This document shows positions 6,187 to 12,517 of a stretch of DNA of 12,517 nt, piece after piece; position 1 is the stretch's first letter, and each line of letters starts with the position of its first letter. A program made the translations under genes and the position numbers. The stretch lies in assembly GCA_964609305.1 (NCBI GenBank), contig CAZSRK010000060.1, positions 1 through 12,517 of the forward strand. The letters run 5' to 3'. The notes below the pieces were generated by a model. That model worked only from the letters and a program-made list of their open reading frames with translations. It ran no database searches and had not been told where the DNA came from. The stretch comes from CAKSXP01 sp964609305 (GTDB lineage Bacteria; Bacillota; Clostridia; Oscillospirales; Oscillospiraceae).

Positions 6187-7638
6187 TCATTTCTTGCTGC
6201 CGCGCAGAAGCTCATTTTTGATATCCCAGAGCTTCTGTGACAGGTCCACATAGTAATTGTGCGGGTTGTCAAACCTCTTTACCTCGTCCCAGAGTGTATC
6301 GACCTGCTCAGCGCAGTATGCGCGTATCTCCTCGAGCGTCGGCCTGTTATAAACCAGCTCGCCGCTTTTGAACACCGGCACCAGCAGTTCGCGTGCGGTG
6401 TAGTTATATACCTCTTTCTCTTTCCAGGTCGAATCGGGGTCGAAGATGACGATATTCTTCGAGTCGTCCACCGTCTCGTCCCAGACGCAGAGGTAGTCGG
6501 CTATGGCCTTGCCCGTGTCGCGCCCGTAAAAGCGGTACAGCTTTTTTAAATGCGGGTTTGTTATCTTGGTCACATTCTCGCTGACCTTTATCTTCGGCAC
6601 GATCTCGCCGTTTTCTTTCTCTACCGCGGCGAGCTTGTACACCCCGCCGAAAACGGGGTCGCTCTCCGCAGTAATGAGCCTTTCCCCGACGCCGAACATG
6701 TCTATGCACGCGCCCTGCTGGAGTATATCCTGTATGATAAACTCGTCCAGGGAGTTGGAGACCGATATCTCACAGCCGGTCCAGCCCGCGTCGTCGAGCA
6801 TTTTGCGCGCCCTGCGCGTCAGGTAAGCCATATCGCCCGAATCCAGGCGAATGCCGCATTTTGTTATCCCGCGCGGGCGAAGCACCTCGTTAAACGCGCG
6901 TATGGCGTCCGGTATGCCGCTTTTAAGCGTGTCATAGGTGTCGACCAGCAGCGTCGCGTTGTCCGGATATATCTCGCAATAGGCCTTAAACGCCTCGTAC
7001 TGGGTGTCGAACATCTGCACCCACGAGTGCGCCATGGTGCCTCCGGCGCGCACGCCGAACATCTGGTCTGAGATAGTGCAGGCGGTCCCGACGCAGCCGC
7101 CGATGTAGGCAGCCCTCGCCCCGTATATCGCACCGCTGGCGCCCTGCGCACGGCGGGAGCCGAACTCCATCACCTTTCTTCCGCGCGCGGCGCGGACGAT
7201 GCGATTGGCTTTCGTCGCAATAAGCGTCTGGTGATTTATCGTAAGAAGCAGGAAAGTCTCTATGAGCTGCGCCTGTATGGCGGGCGCGCGCACGATCAGA
7301 ATCGGCTCCTTCGGGAATACGGGCGTACCCTCGGGCACGGCGTATATATCCCCCGTGAATTTGAAATCCCGGAGATATTCAAGAAATTCCTCGCAGAAGC
7401 ACCCTCGTGAGCGAAGATATTCGATATCCTCCCGGCTGAAACGCAGATTGACAATATAGTCAATGGCCTGTTCAAGCCCGGCGGCTATCGCGAAACCGCC
7501 CTTGTCAGGGACCGTGCGGAAGAACAGGTCGAAGTAAGTTATCCTGTCCTTGTACCCGCTTTTGAAATATCCGTTGCTCATGGTCAGCTCGTAAAAATCA
7601 CAGAGCATCGTCATATTTGTTTCGTCTTTTAAATTCAT
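6187..7638 (-). CDS. pncB: Nicotinate phosphoribosyltransferase
   Basis: A 483-aa cytosolic enzyme that joins nicotinate to PRPP, with ATP hydrolysis, to give nicotinate mononucleotide in NAD salvage. The ATG at 7638 is preferred over a GTG at 7650 because GAGG lies 7 bases ahead of it and MNLKDETNMTMLCDFYELTM is the family N-terminus. Visible motifs are EFGSRRAQG (158-166), GTMAHSW with His204 as the likely phosphorylated histidine, DTYDT (233-237), RLDSGDM (264-270), and a C-terminal phosphate-binding part GVGERLITAESDPVFGGVYKL. Length matches Firmicute PncB. It heads an operon with the EIIC-like transporter and the small zinc-ribbon gene. Its promoter diverges from that of the TIM-barrel gene. 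Confidence 0.96.
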   Translation of the reverse strand: MNLKDETNMTMLCDFYELTMSNGYFKSGYKDRITYFDLFFRTVPDKGGFAIAAGLEQAIDYIVNLRFSREDIEYLRSRGCFCEEFLEYLRDFKFTGDIYAVPEGTPVFPKEPILIVRAPAIQAQLIETFLLLTINHQTLIATKANRIVRAARGRKVMEFGSRRAQGASGAIYGARAAYIGGCVGTACTISDQMFGVRAGGTMAHSWVQMFDTQYEAFKAYCEIYPDNATLLVDTYDTLKSGIPDAIRAFNEVLRPRGITKCGIRLDSGDMAYLTRRARKMLDDAGWTGCEISVSNSLDEFIIQDILQQGACIDMFGVGERLITAESDPVFGGVYKLAAVEKENGEIVPKIKVSENVTKITNPHLKKLYRFYGRDTGKAIADYLCVWDETVDDSKNIVIFDPDSTWKEKEVYNYTARELLVPVFKSGELVYNRPTLEEIRAYCAEQVDTLWDEVKRFDNPHNYYVDLSQKLWDIKNELLRGSKK

Positions 7639-7684
7639 CGCAATCCTCACTCAGTACCCGGTAGATTCCCAGAGTTTTTGCTAT

Positions 7685-7713
7685 ATTATAGTATACGATA
7701 ATACTCAAATCAA
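7685..7713 (-). promoter_or_regulatory. pncB operon promoter
   Basis: On the minus strand, TTGATT (7713-7708), exactly 17 bases, then a perfect TATAAT (7690-7685), about 47 bases ahead of the pncB start codon. Confidence 0.8.
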
Positions 7714-7765
7714 TAGTTTTTCAAAATATTTGCTCGTCAAAATTTTCACTTTAAACAGAAAGGTT

Positions 7766-7794
7766 TTGAATTTGACAACAATTTCGTGTATACT
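7766..7794 (+). promoter_or_regulatory. Promoter of the TIM-barrel gene
   Basis: TTGAAT (7766-7771), 17 bases, TATACT (7789-7794), 37 bases before the start codon. A better-looking TTGACA at 7772 is only 11 bases from the -10, so the TTGAAT pairing is preferred. Confidence 0.62.
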
Positions 7795-7831
7795 GGATTT
7801 AATATGAAAATATGACGAAAGGAGGACCATT

Positions 7832-8512
7832 ATGGATAACATGAATGGAGGAAGAAGAAACATACCGAGGATAGAGAGTCAGCTGAGGCGGCATATCGTT
7901 GAAATGCCAAAAGAGATCCGCAAGTGCAGCGGGATAGTTATCTGGGGCAAGTGCATAAAATCCCTTGTTTTTACAACGGATATAGCCATAATCCGAAACT
8001 GCGATGCTGATGCCGTCCTTGCCGTCTATCCGTTTACACCGCAGCAGGTCATTTCCGACGTCATTATCACGGGCTCATATATCCCTGTGTTCTGCGGAGT
8101 TGGCGGAGGAACCACACAGGGGCTGCGTTCCGTGACCCTTGCAATGGACGCCGAGGCACAGGGGGCCATGGCTCTGGTCGTCAACGCACCGATGTCCAAT
8201 GACAACATCTCGCATATCTCAAAAACAGTCGATATCCCCATCGTCGTCACGGTCCTCAACAAGCAGACGGACATACAGGCAAGGCTCGATGCGGGAGCAA
8301 GCATACTCAATGTCTCCGCCGCCGGCGACACTCCTGAGGTCGTGCGCAGTATAAGGGAGCGGTTCCCCGATGTCCCGATAATCGCAACCGGCGGGCCCAC
8401 GGAAGAAAGCATCCGACTGACGGTAGAGGCCGGCGCCAACGCCATCAGCTATACGCCGCCCACCACAAAGGAACTTTTTACAGGTATGATGGAGGCCTAT
8501 CGCAGCAGATAG
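7832..8512 (+). CDS. Conserved protein with TIM-barrel-like C-terminal half, function unassigned
   Basis: A 226-aa protein started from the ATG 6 bases after AAAGGAGG (7818-7825). Alternating hydrophobic strands and helices resemble a beta/alpha barrel. Examples are AMALVVNAP (112-120), DIPIVVTVL (134-142), GASILNVSAAG (155-165) and VPIIATGGPTEESI (181-194). The last resembles the phosphate-binding segment of ThiE-, TrpF- or KDPG-aldolase-type barrels and is followed by GANAISYTPP. A glycine-rich stretch GVGGGTTQG sits at 89-97. I cannot name the enzyme. No signal peptide or membrane segment is seen. The gene is probably monocistronic, divergent from the pncB operon, and separated from the transketolase genes by a 107-bp gap with a hairpin. 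Confidence 0.72.
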   Translation: MDNMNGGRRNIPRIESQLRRHIVEMPKEIRKCSGIVIWGKCIKSLVFTTDIAIIRNCDADAVLAVYPFTPQQVISDVIITGSYIPVFCGVGGGTTQGLRSVTLAMDAEAQGAMALVVNAPMSNDNISHISKTVDIPIVVTVLNKQTDIQARLDAGASILNVSAAGDTPEVVRSIRERFPDVPIIATGGPTEESIRLTVEAGANAISYTPPTTKELFTGMMEAYRSR

Positions 8513-8528
8513 AGCACTTCGCCGAATT

Positions 8529-8569
8529 TATATCAGACGCTTGATTTTTTCTTGCGCCTGATATATCTT
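8529..8569 (+). terminator. Hairpin after the TIM-barrel gene, possible weak terminator
   Basis: Arms 8529-8540 and 8554-8565 are complementary at 11 of 12 positions with a 13-base T-rich loop. Only a broken T-run follows (TCTTTGTT), so terminator strength is uncertain. A candidate extended -10 for the transketolase genes lies just downstream. Confidence 0.45.
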
Positions 8570-8578
8570 TGTTATAAG
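8552..8578 (+). promoter_or_regulatory. Weak candidate promoter of the transketolase operon
   Basis: The extended -10 TGTTATAAG (8570-8578) lies 42 bases before the start codon. The only -35-like match is TTGCGC (8552-8557) at a short 15-base spacing, inside the hairpin arm. Confidence 0.35.
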
Positions 8579-8619
8579 ACAAATACCGTCCCGAAAACTG
8601 ATTTTTGGAGGATATGCAT

Positions 8620-9450
8620 ATGCCGATCTCAAAACAGAGAGCGGCAGAGCTCACGGAGCTTTGCCGTGTATTCCGCGTCGACGTCCTGACGGCGATCCAC
8701 GCGATCCAGTCCGGACATCCCGGCGGCAGCCTTTCAGTCTGCGAGATCCTGACGCTTCTGTATCAGGAGCGCATGAATATCTCCGCCGACAGGGCCGACG
8801 ACCCTGACCGCGACCGCCTTGTTCTCAGCAAGGGGCATGCGGCCCCGATGCTCTACCGCAACCTGATAGAAAAGGGCTTCCTGCCAAAAGACTCGATGGG
8901 TTCCCTGCGCAGGATCGACAGCCTGCTTCAGGGCCATCCGAGCACGCACACCCCCGGCGTCGAGATGCCGGCCGGCCCGCTCGGTCTCGGCCTTTCCGCC
9001 GCTCAGGGCATGGCCATCGGCCTACGCATGAACGGCAGTCCTGCCCGCGTTTACGCGATACTGGGTGACGGCGAACTGGACGAGGGTGCCGTGTGGGAGG
9101 CCGCGATGAGCGCGCCGAAGTTCAAGCTTTCCAATCTGACGGCCGTCGTCGACTACAACAAGGTACAGCTCGACGGTACCGTTGACGAGGTCATGCCTCT
9201 CGGCGACCTGCCTGCGAAGTGGCGCACCTTTGGCTGGAACGTCATCGAGTGCGACGGCCACAGCATTGAGGCCCTCTCGGATGCCTTTGACAGCGCGGAG
9301 AGCTTCACCGGCGGACCGAGCGTCATCATTGCCCACACCGTCAAGGGCAAGGGTGTTTCCTTTATGGAAGGACAGGCCGGATGGCACGGCAAGGCAATCG
9401 ACGATGAGTCCTTTGAAAAAGCAATGGCTGAACTGGGAGGTGCAAACTGA
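8620..9450 (+). CDS. tktA: Transketolase, N-terminal (TPP-binding) subunit
   Basis: A 276-aa N-terminal half of a split transketolase. The ATG at 8620 is 8 bases after GGAGG; the in-frame TTG at 8605 and ATG at 8614 overlap or crowd that site. The thiamine pyrophosphate motif begins GDGELDEG (149-156) and ends at Asn180 (DYNK). Catalytic or binding histidines are in SGHPGGS (His33) and SKGHA (His73), with GLGLS at 122-126. With its partner it moves two-carbon ketol units between sugar phosphates in the non-oxidative pentose phosphate pathway. The next gene encodes the C-terminal half and overlaps by one base (TGATG), so the subunits are made together. Split transketolases are common in Clostridia and archaea. 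Confidence 0.95.
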   Translation: MPISKQRAAELTELCRVFRVDVLTAIHAIQSGHPGGSLSVCEILTLLYQERMNISADRADDPDRDRLVLSKGHAAPMLYRNLIEKGFLPKDSMGSLRRIDSLLQGHPSTHTPGVEMPAGPLGLGLSAAQGMAIGLRMNGSPARVYAILGDGELDEGAVWEAAMSAPKFKLSNLTAVVDYNKVQLDGTVDEVMPLGDLPAKWRTFGWNVIECDGHSIEALSDAFDSAESFTGGPSVIIAHTVKGKGVSFMEGQAGWHGKAIDDESFEKAMAELGGAN

Positions 9451-10388
9451 TGAGCAAATCGATCCGTGAAGAATACGGTATGATGCTGGCGGAGCTCGGC
9501 AACACCAATAAGGATATTGTCGTGCTTGACGCCGACCTCTCCGGTTCAACAAAAAGCGGTATTTTCGCCAAAGCCAATCCTGAAAATTTTATCAATATGG
9601 GCATTGCGGAGTCGAACATGGTCTCCACCGCCGCGGGCCTTGCCACTACCGGCAAGATCCCGTTTGTCAATACTTTTGCCGTGTTCATATCCTCACTTGG
9701 GCTTATCGCCGCACGCGGCCAGGTCTGTTACGCCAACCTCAACGTCAAATTCGCCGGGGCGTACTGCGGTCTGTCCGACGCCTTTGACGGCTCGTCCCAC
9801 CATGCGACTGAGGACATCGCCATCATGCGCTCGCTTCCGAATATGAGCGTTATCGTCCCCAGCGACGCGCGCAGCAGCCGCTGGGCCACCGCCTACGCCG
9901 CCGAACACAGGGGCCCTGTATATCTGCGCCTGTCCCGCGATGTATATCCGGACCTCTACCCGGAGGGTACCGAATTTGAATACGGCAAGGGCCGGATCGT
10001 CCGCGAGGGCAGCGACGTGACCGTCATCGCCTGCGGCATCCTCGTACATAACGCGATCGAGGCGGCCAACGCTCTGGAAGCTCAGGGCGTCTCCGTACGC
10101 GTCGTCGATATGTACTCGATAAAGCCCATCGACCGTGATCTCATACTCAAATGCGCCGAAGAAACCGGCACCATAGTCTGCGCCGAGGAGCACAATATCT
10201 ATGGCGGACTCGGCGGCGCCGTGGCTGAGGTTCTGGCGCAGGCCGGCGCGGGTGTGCCGACCGAGTTTGTCGGCGTGCACGATACCTTTACCGAATCCGG
10301 TCCCTATAAACAGCTTCTTGCAAAATATGGGCTCGACGCCGCCGGCGTCCGGGCCGGTATCGAAAAGGTCCTTGCCCGCAAAAAATAA
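9450..10388 (+). CDS. tktB: Transketolase, C-terminal (pyrimidine-binding) subunit
   Basis: A 312-aa partner of the preceding subunit. The pyrimidine-binding domain covers about 1-165. NMGIAESNM holds Glu54, the glutamate expected to contact the TPP aminopyrimidine, and GSSHHATEDIAIMRSLPNM is the conserved active-site loop of the transketolase/DXS group. The C-terminal transketolase domain (about 180-305) includes VTVIACGILVHNAIEAANAL and CAEEHNIYGGLGGAVAE. The start codon overlaps the stop of the upstream subunit by one base, ensuring coupled translation. A GC-rich terminator follows 60 bases later. A 1-deoxyxylulose-5-phosphate synthase is excluded by the split architecture and total length. 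Confidence 0.95.
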   Translation: MSKSIREEYGMMLAELGNTNKDIVVLDADLSGSTKSGIFAKANPENFINMGIAESNMVSTAAGLATTGKIPFVNTFAVFISSLGLIAARGQVCYANLNVKFAGAYCGLSDAFDGSSHHATEDIAIMRSLPNMSVIVPSDARSSRWATAYAAEHRGPVYLRLSRDVYPDLYPEGTEFEYGKGRIVREGSDVTVIACGILVHNAIEAANALEAQGVSVRVVDMYSIKPIDRDLILKCAEETGTIVCAEEHNIYGGLGGAVAEVLAQAGAGVPTEFVGVHDTFTESGPYKQLLAKYGLDAAGVRAGIEKVLARKK

Positions 10389-10429
10389 ATAAATTCATTG
10401 AAGCACAGTTACTTCACTTGTGTAAACAG

Positions 10430-10444
10430 TTTTTCGACAGACTG
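10430..10444. repeat. Solitary copy of the TTTTTCGACAGACTG repeat end
   Basis: The 15-mer TTTTTCGACAGACTG matches the motif of the palindrome at 4531-4584 and differs at two positions from the right edge of that stretch (4749-4763). It may be a decayed repeat copy or a recurring terminator-adjacent motif. Confidence 0.45.
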
Positions 10445-10447
10445 ATA

Positions 10448-10476
10448 AGTCCGGCCCCGGAGGGCCGGACTTTTTT
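10448..10476 (+). terminator. Terminator of the transketolase operon
   Basis: A perfect 10-bp GC-rich stem (10448-10457 with 10462-10471), loop CGGA, followed by a six-T run, 60 bases after the transketolase stop. Confidence 0.9.
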
Positions 10477-10487
10477 ACACGCAGGAC

Positions 10488-10516
10488 AAAAACCGGCCGG
10501 GAAACCGGCCGGTTTT
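10488..10516. terminator. Probable terminator of the htrA gene (bidirectional hairpin)
   Basis: A perfect 12-bp stem, AAAACCGGCCGG (10489-10500) with its complement at 10505-10516, and a GAAA loop on the plus strand. On the minus strand it ends in five Ts, suiting htrA transcripts. It lies 75 bases past the second in-frame stop of htrA. Confidence 0.75.
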
Positions 10517-10590
10517 CGCGTGTGTTGTGTGTGTCAAATTGAATACAAGGGAGGTTTAAGAAGATCAAACTGCTTCTGCGAACATCTATA

Positions 10591-10680
10591 TCAATTCCCC
10601 GAACCGAAAAAGTCGGAGAAGGGAAAGCTTTCACTGGTACCACTGTCGGGTTCCGAGGACTCCTGTGTCTCCTGCGAGGT
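10591..10680 (-). other. In-frame C-terminal tail reading beyond the htrA TAG stop
   Basis: Immediately after the TAG at 10683-10681 the htrA frame stays open for 29 codons to a TGA at 10593-10591. The encoded stretch is rich in Ser, Glu, Gln and Thr, continuing the composition of the protein's end (VPVSQ). It finishes with the aromatic segment FPFSDFFGSGN. This looks like a genuine protease tail rather than random intergenic sequence, so the TAG may be a recent nonsense change (CAG to TAG) or a read-through stop. Confidence 0.5.
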
Positions 10681-12153
10681 CTACTGTGAGACGGGAACCT
10701 CCTCATCAAACACGATAGTTAGCTCCAAATACTGGCCGGAGCGATATACCGTCAGTACGGCGCTGTCACCCGCACTGTACTCCTTTTTGGCCGCGACAAG
10801 GTCGGAGTAGCTGGTTATCTCGATATCGTCGATCTTGGTGATGATATCGCCGACCTGCAGGCCCGCCTCACTGGCGCAGCTATTCTCGTCAACGACTCTG
10901 ACATAGGCGCCGGCAGCCATGTTGTAATACTCAACGACGCTGGCAGGCACAGTCTCGACACTGATGCCGAAGTAGGCTTTTCCGCTGACATAGCCGTTGG
11001 TGATAAGCTCGTTTGCGATGGACACCGCATCGTTGATCGGGATGGCAAAGCCAAGTCCCTCAACGCCGGAGGAGCTGTACTTTGCGGTCACAACGCCGAT
11101 GACCTCGCCCTTGCTGTTATAAACGGGGCCGCCGGAGTTACCACTGTTGACGGCAGCATCAATCTGGAACATGTTGATGGTAGTCACAACACCAGTCTGA
11201 GAGTCAGTGGTGGATATCTCGCGGTCAAGCGCCGATACCATGCCCTTCGTCATCGAATAGGCCAGCTCACCGAGCGGGTTGCCGACGGCATATACAGTCT
11301 CGCCAACTGCCATCGAATCGCTGTCACCTATGGTGACAGGATTTAGTCCCTCGGCCTCGATCTTCAAAACGGCGATGTCGTTATCCTCCTCAAAGCCAAC
11401 GATGCTTGCGGTATAGCTGTCGCCGCTGTAAAGCATGACGGTTATGTCGTATCCTCCTTCATACGCATCCTCTATGACGTGGTAGTTTGTCAGGATATAC
11501 CCGTCGGAAGTGACTATAAAGCCGGAACCGCTTACCGCGCTCTGCGTGGTCATACCGAACAGGTTCGTCCCTGTTATCTCCGTCGTGATACCAACGACCT
11601 GAGTGCAGGCCAGGTTATACACGGAGTTTGCGTCGATTGCCTCCCGCTCGTCAGTCGCTACCTGAATTGGATCCCCGGACGCGCTCTGCTCGGAAGTATT
11701 CGGCGATTCTTCGTTGCTGTTATTCTCCGAGCCAAGCGAAGAATCGTCAGACTGGGCCGACGCCGATTGCTGCTCATCAGAACTTCTGTTTATCAGCGTC
11801 ATACCACCGGCGCCGAACAAACCGCCTATGATGGCGCAGACGAGGCATACTGCCACAAGTTTCGCCATCGTAATGCCGACCTTTTTCTCTTTCTTCTCGC
11901 GGCGGCGCTTTTCGGTGCTGTCCGCCTCGGTGTAGTAGTAGCGCGGGGCGCTGCGCCTGCTGTCGCCAACGGGGGTATAGTTGGCCTCGGTATAGGCGTT
12001 CTGCTCTGGTCTTACGTAATGGTATTCGCCGTTCGGGGAGCTCGATGCATTTATATCATCAGCGGAGGCCATGGGCGCGCTGTTGTCAGAAGCTTCATTT
12101 GTGCCATCCCCGTTATAAGAGAACTCATTCCTGTTTTCATTTGGATTAAACAT
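10681..12153 (-). CDS. htrA: Membrane-anchored HtrA/DegP-type serine protease with PDZ domain
   Basis: A 490-aa trypsin-like protease for extracytoplasmic protein quality control. A cytoplasmic N-terminus (1-94) is Asn/Ser/Tyr-rich and ends in a basic stretch (EKRRREKKEKK). One membrane segment follows at about 96-120, then a Ser/Asn/Glu-rich linker (122-175). The catalytic domain spans about 176-385 with the triad His225 (TNYHV), Asp259 (DNDIAVL) and Ser340 (GNSGGP). A PDZ domain spans about 392-485, with AGLQVGDIITKIDD. AAGGAGG lies 8 bases before the ATG. The gene is probably monocistronic, between rpmE and the transketolase operon. The TAG stop cuts off a 29-codon in-frame tail, leaving the catalytic and PDZ parts intact, so the enzyme should be functional. 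Confidence 0.93.
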   Translation of the reverse strand: MFNPNENRNEFSYNGDGTNEASDNSAPMASADDINASSSPNGEYHYVRPEQNAYTEANYTPVGDSRRSAPRYYYTEADSTEKRRREKKEKKVGITMAKLVAVCLVCAIIGGLFGAGGMTLINRSSDEQQSASAQSDDSSLGSENNSNEESPNTSEQSASGDPIQVATDEREAIDANSVYNLACTQVVGITTEITGTNLFGMTTQSAVSGSGFIVTSDGYILTNYHVIEDAYEGGYDITVMLYSGDSYTASIVGFEEDNDIAVLKIEAEGLNPVTIGDSDSMAVGETVYAVGNPLGELAYSMTKGMVSALDREISTTDSQTGVVTTINMFQIDAAVNSGNSGGPVYNSKGEVIGVVTAKYSSSGVEGLGFAIPINDAVSIANELITNGYVSGKAYFGISVETVPASVVEYYNMAAGAYVRVVDENSCASEAGLQVGDIITKIDDIEITSYSDLVAAKKEYSAGDSAVLTVYRSGQYLELTIVFDEEVPVSQ

Positions 12154-12236
12154 TTTCGTTTCCTCCTTACCTTATTCATCGGGCCGTTTGGCCTTCTCTT
12201 TTATGGTCACATAATAATGGCAATTTATGTACTGCC

Positions 12237-12290
12237 TATGAACAAAATTATAAAAAAATAAAAACAAAACAGGCATTTTTTATGAACAAA
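12237..12290 (-). promoter_or_regulatory. htrA upstream region with direct repeats and a candidate -10
   Basis: The 10-mer TATGAACAAA occurs twice in the same orientation, at 12237-12246 and 12281-12290. A perfect TATAAT on the minus strand (12252-12247) lies between them, about 95 bases ahead of the htrA ATG, but has no good -35. A small GGCC-GTTT-GGCC hairpin follows in the leader at 12182-12193. Regulatory meaning is unproven. Confidence 0.35.
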
Positions 12291-12291
12291 C

Positions 12292-12329
12292 AGAGCGGCC
12301 CGCCGTCGAATATGACGGCGGGCCGCTCT
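12292..12329 (-). terminator. Terminator hairpin of rpmE
   Basis: A perfect 16-bp stem (12292-12307 with 12314-12329), loop GAATAT, 28 bases after the rpmE stop. The T-run on the minus strand is short (GTTTGTTC), but the stem is very stable. Confidence 0.75.
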
Positions 12330-12356
12330 ATAAATCTGCAAATCTGTCGGTTAGGA

Positions 12357-12517
12357 TCAAAGGCCGAATTTCTTATTGAACTTCTCGACGCGGCCGCTGG
12401 TGTCAACCAGCTTCTGCTTGCCGGTAAAGAAAGGGTGACACTTGGAGCAGATCTCGACCGTGATCTGCTTCTTGGTGGAACCGGTCTCTATAACGTTACC
12501 GCCGGCGCACCTGATGG
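12357..12517 (-). CDS. rpmE: 50S ribosomal protein L31 (bL31), 3' part
   Basis: The last 52 codons plus TGA are visible; the start lies beyond the window edge. The C-terminal half is unmistakable: ICSKCHPFFTGKQKLVDTSG followed by RVEKFNKKFGL. bL31 binds the large subunit and bridges to the 30S head. Zinc-binding (C+) forms carry a CxC pair near the N-terminus and a CxxC in CSKC. Here CSKC is present but the first pair reads C-A-G (TGC GCC GGC), so one of the four usual cysteines is missing. It is the upstream neighbour of htrA on the same strand, separated from it by a strong hairpin. About a dozen N-terminal residues are presumably missing. Confidence 0.95.
   Translation of the reverse strand, partial: IRCAGGNVIETGSTKKQITVEICSKCHPFFTGKQKLVDTSGRVEKFNKKFGL

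Noticed and set aside
7772..7794. TTGACA at 7772 as the -35 of the TIM-barrel gene
   Set aside because: Only 11 bases separate it from TATACT; TTGAAT at 7766 gives the correct 17.
10418..10810. Plus-strand open frame (130 codons) after the transketolase genes
   Set aside because: It runs through two terminator hairpins and into the 3' end of htrA, with no ribosome site; the opposite strand gives a better explanation.
11479..12261. Plus-strand open frame (260 codons) opposite htrA
   Set aside because: The minus strand encodes an HtrA protease with a full catalytic triad, PDZ domain and ribosome site; the opposite frame has none of these.

Overview
The window looks like chromosome of a Gram-positive anaerobe of the class Clostridia, most likely an Oscillospiraceae-type gut bacterium. 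This rests on the moderately high G+C genes with AT-rich intergenic regions and strong GGAGG ribosome sites. It also rests on split (two-subunit) transketolase, a reverse-domain-order rubrerythrin, and an EF-P gene followed by a CD1247-like zinc-ribbon protein. Taxonomy is inferred from gene content, not from a search.

Layout. (1) 1-1888: the end of an integrated mobile element, with an XRE-type repressor translationally coupled to a large serine recombinase. The promoter at the very start carries a palindrome over its -10 box. (2) 1922-3101, minus strand: host efp and a CD1247-like acidic zinc-ribbon gene, ending in a strong bidirectional terminator. (3) 3151-4530, plus strand: a peroxide-defence cluster with a PerR-type Fur-family regulator (a long palindrome lies at its start site), a reverse rubrerythrin and a Mop-type molybdate-binding protein. 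(4) 4531-4793: a gene-free structured stretch with a 23-bp-arm perfect palindrome, further hairpins and imperfect terminal inverted repeats. (5) 4893-7638, minus strand: an operon of nicotinate phosphoribosyltransferase, an orphan EIIC-like membrane protein and a small zinc-ribbon protein. (6) 7832-10388, plus strand: an unassigned TIM-barrel-like protein, then the two transketolase subunits. (7) 10430-12153: terminators and a membrane-anchored HtrA-type serine protease on the minus strand. (8) 12357-12517, minus strand: the 3' part of rpmE (ribosomal protein L31), cut by the window edge.

Functional links. perR, rubrerythrin and mop form a peroxide-response group. The transketolase pair serves the non-oxidative pentose phosphate pathway. 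pncB and the membrane protein are tightly coupled, so the membrane protein may act in pyridine or precursor uptake (inference).

The most notable observation is that the HtrA gene stops at a TAG. The same frame stays open for 29 more codons beyond it and encodes a plausible protease C-terminal tail. No complete new system such as a defence island, CRISPR array or biosynthetic cluster is visible.
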